Positions 62,340 through 64,000 of a DNA stretch of 64,000 bases are shown in pieces. Numbering within the stretch: position 1 is the stretch's first letter; the number at the start of each line of letters is the position of its first letter. A model generated the notes under the pieces. That model was not told where the DNA came from and searched no databases. It worked only from the letters and a program-made list of their open reading frames with translations. The stretch comes from Methanopyri archaeon. GTDB taxonomy: Archaea > JAADCQ01 > Methanopyri > Methanopyrales > Methanopyraceae. The stretch lies in NCBI GenBank assembly GCA_013154335.1, contig JAADCQ010000016.1, positions 30,256 through 94,255 of the forward strand, in the 5' to 3' direction. The position numbers and the translations under genes were made by a program.

Positions 62340-64000
62340 CCCTCATCCTCCTCCCGGTACCTCGATCTGAGGGGGGCGACCTCGAGTCGGGCGTCCATAC
62401 AGAAGGCCTTCAGCTCGTCCAGTAGGATCTTGAAAGCGTACGATGTTTCCGCTTCCTCGGCCCTCACCTCGCCGCACACGGGGCAGATCGTCCTGCCCGT
62501 GGCCGCGTGTACGTAGCAGAGTTCACCGCAGTTCGGACACACGAACGCCTCGTAGAGGTCGGACTCGTCCAGGAGTCTCTCCTTGAGGAACAGGGAGGCT
62601 CCCCACGCGACGAGGTCGTCCCTCTCCATCTCTCCGAACCTGAGTCCGCCCTCCCTGGCCCTTCCCTCGGTGGGCTGTCTCGTGAGGACCTGAACGGGGC
62701 CCCTGGATCTCGCGTGGTACTTGTCCTTCACCATGTGGTACAGCTTCCTGTACAGGCACACGCCCACGAACACCTCTGCCTCGAGTTTCTGGCCCGTTCT
62801 CCCGTCGTACATCACCTCTTTGCCCGTGGGTTCGAAGCCGAGCTCCTTGAGGGCTTTCTTGAGTTCCTCGTAGGCCTTCTTGGGATCGGACGTGAAGGCC
62901 GTGGCGTCTATCTTCTCGCCCAGGAGGGCGCCGGCCTTGCCCGCGAGCATCTCGAAGATGTGGCCCATCGTCTCCCTCGAGGGTAGCGCGTGCGGGTTCA
63001 GGATGAGGTCCGGCGTGATCCCGTCCTCGGTGAAGGGCATGTCTTCCTCCGGTACTATCATCCCGATGACTCCTTTCTGACCGTGTCTCGAGGAGAACTT
63101 GTCGCCCAGTTCCGGGACCCTCTCGTCCCTTATCCTGACTTTGACGAGCGTGTGCCCGTCGCTCGTCTCGGTGATGAAGACGGCATCGACCACCCCGGAG
63201 TCCGTGTGTCTTATGGCTGTCGACGCTTCCCTCCTCTCCTCGGCGGGTAGCTCCTCGGGTCTGAACTCCTCGAGGAACCTCGGTGGGCTCGTTTTGCCTA
63301 TGATCACGTCCCTGCCTTCGACTCTCTCGCCGACCTCGGCTATGCCGTCCTCACCGAGGTGCTTGTACGCTTCCTCGGACCTGTAGCCACGGACCCCGGG
63401 CTCGGGGATACCGAACTTGTCCTTCATGCCTCCCGGGTACATCCTGGCCTCGTCCTCGAAGGTCTTGAAGAAGAAGGATCTGGCGAGCCCGCGTTCGATC
63501 GCGGACTCGTTCATGATGATGGCGTCCTCCATGTTGTAACCCTCGTACGTGAGCACCGCGACGACGAAGTTCTGGCCGGCGGGTCTCTCGTTGTAGTCGA
63601 AGGCCTCGATACCGCGTGTCTCGACTATGGGTTCCTGCGGGTAGTGTAGGAGGTGACCCCGGGTGTCCGTCCTCAGCGGGTGGTTGGCCGCGTAGAATCC
63701 TAGGGCTTGTCGGCTCATGTTGGTTCCCATGGTGTTCCTCGGGGCCGAGTTGGTCTCGGGCCAGGGTATGATGCTGCAGCACGTCCCGAATATGGCCGCG
63801 GGGTCCAGCTCCACGTGCGTGTACTTCTTCCTCTCCTCCTCGGGGAGTGAATAGAACTCCTCGAGCGAGGGGGCGATCAGGGCGTTGTCTTCCTCCTCGG
63901 CGTCTAGGAACTCGATGACGCCCTCCTCTTCGAGTTCCTTCCAGGTGATCTCTCCCTTCCTGAGCTTCTCGAGGTGTTCCTCGGTCAGCTTGACCTCACC
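62336..64000 (-). CDS. rpoB: RNA polymerase subunit B or B' (Rpo2), 5' end beyond window
   Basis: The frame is open to the window edge (at least 554 residues). GVIEFLDAEEEDNALIAP, then AIFGTCCSIIPWPETNSAPRNTMGTNMSRQALGFYA, YEGYNMEDAIIMNESAIERG, SSRHGQKGVIG and a C-terminal zinc site (CPNCGELCYVHAATGRTICPVCG) belong to the second half of the beta subunit. In many methanogens rpoB is split into B'' and B'; the cut-off prevents deciding whether it is split here. First visible gene of the RNA polymerase/str cluster. Confidence 0.95.
   Translation of the reverse strand, partial: GEVKLTEEHLEKLRKGEITWKELEEEGVIEFLDAEEEDNALIAPSLEEFYSLPEEERKKYTHVELDPAAIFGTCCSIIPWPETNSAPRNTMGTNMSRQALGFYAANHPLRTDTRGHLLHYPQEPIVETRGIEAFDYNERPAGQNFVVAVLTYEGYNMEDAIIMNESAIERGLARSFFFKTFEDEARMYPGGMKDKFGIPEPGVRGYRSEEAYKHLGEDGIAEVGERVEGRDVIIGKTSPPRFLEEFRPEELPAEERREASTAIRHTDSGVVDAVFITETSDGHTLVKVRIRDERVPELGDKFSSRHGQKGVIGMIVPEEDMPFTEDGITPDLILNPHALPSRETMGHIFEMLAGKAGALLGEKIDATAFTSDPKKAYEELKKALKELGFEPTGKEVMYDGRTGQKLEAEVFVGVCLYRKLYHMVKDKYHARSRGPVQVLTRQPTEGRAREGGLRFGEMERDDLVAWGASLFLKERLLDESDLYEAFVCPNCGELCYVHAATGRTICPVCGEVRAEEAETSYAFKILLDELKAFCMDARLEVAPLRSRYREEDEG

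Overview
The window reads as chromosome of a hyperthermophilic methanogen of the Methanopyrus type (M. kandleri or a close relative). The base composition is GC-rich, proteins are rich in Glu, Asp, Arg and Val, and starts are often TTG or GTG. Methanogen genes include a methanogenesis-marker-11-like protein, a DmrX-like flavoprotein, an MtrF-like protein and archaeal HMG-CoA reductase. EF-2 carries an intein in its P-loop. The initiator tRNA gene has C at position 8, the hallmark of Methanopyrus, where C8 is edited to U8. No CRISPR array, insertion sequence or prophage was seen.

Layout. 1-7.3 kb: a membrane-protein tail, thiC, an RNA-ligase-like protein, a large secreted protein with an AT-rich core, asparagine synthase and hjc. 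7.3-12.4 kb: tmk, tRNA-iMet, a secreted glutamine-amidotransferase-like protein, a zinc ribbon, the archaeal riboflavin reductase, a NodU-type carbamoyltransferase and a PRC-barrel protein. 12.4-15.7 kb: an overlapping + strand run (SPOUT methyltransferase, aspartate dehydrogenase, Thg1, phosphoesterase, unknown). 15.7-20.1 kb: radical SAM protein plus unknown partner, PP-loop enzyme, orphan LysR-type effector domain. 20.3-28.6 kb: ATPase, secreted or anchored proteins, Mmp11, HMG-CoA reductase, a TusA-DsrE-like fusion and several unknowns. 28.9-36.8 kb: nadC, eS1, THUMP/SPOUT protein, BtpA, nucleotidyltransferase, UbiX, PrsW-like protease, phosphoesterase, HD hydrolase.

36.9-40.9 kb is the archaeal alpha-type operon (S13-S4-S11-Rpo3-L18e-L13-S9-Rpo10), ending at an intron-containing tRNA-Pro. 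41-46 kb holds a secreted protein, pyrB-pyrI and a full LysR regulator. 46-49.6 kb holds a probable tetrahydromethanopterin biosynthesis operon, an MtrF-like protein and the small subunit of phosphomevalonate dehydratase. 49.6-52.6 kb has a second DUF512-type radical SAM protein, a V4R protein and small proteins. 52.7-64 kb (minus strand) is the RNA polymerase/str cluster: Rpo2 (cut by the window end), Rpo1N, Rpo1C, L30e, NusA-like, S12, S7 and intein-containing EF-2; EF-1alpha and S10 do not follow.

Main points for a second look: a 23-bp palindrome with a free 3-bp centre, present three times between genes; several frames whose best-placed ribosome-binding sequence points to a non-standard start codon (ATA, ACG, CTG); secreted proteins that seem to share a C-terminal module; a stand-alone MtrF-like protein; an orphan LysR effector domain closely related to the full regulator nearby; and GC-rich hairpin-bearing gaps that may encode RNAs. 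All calls come from reading the sequence; no database search was run.
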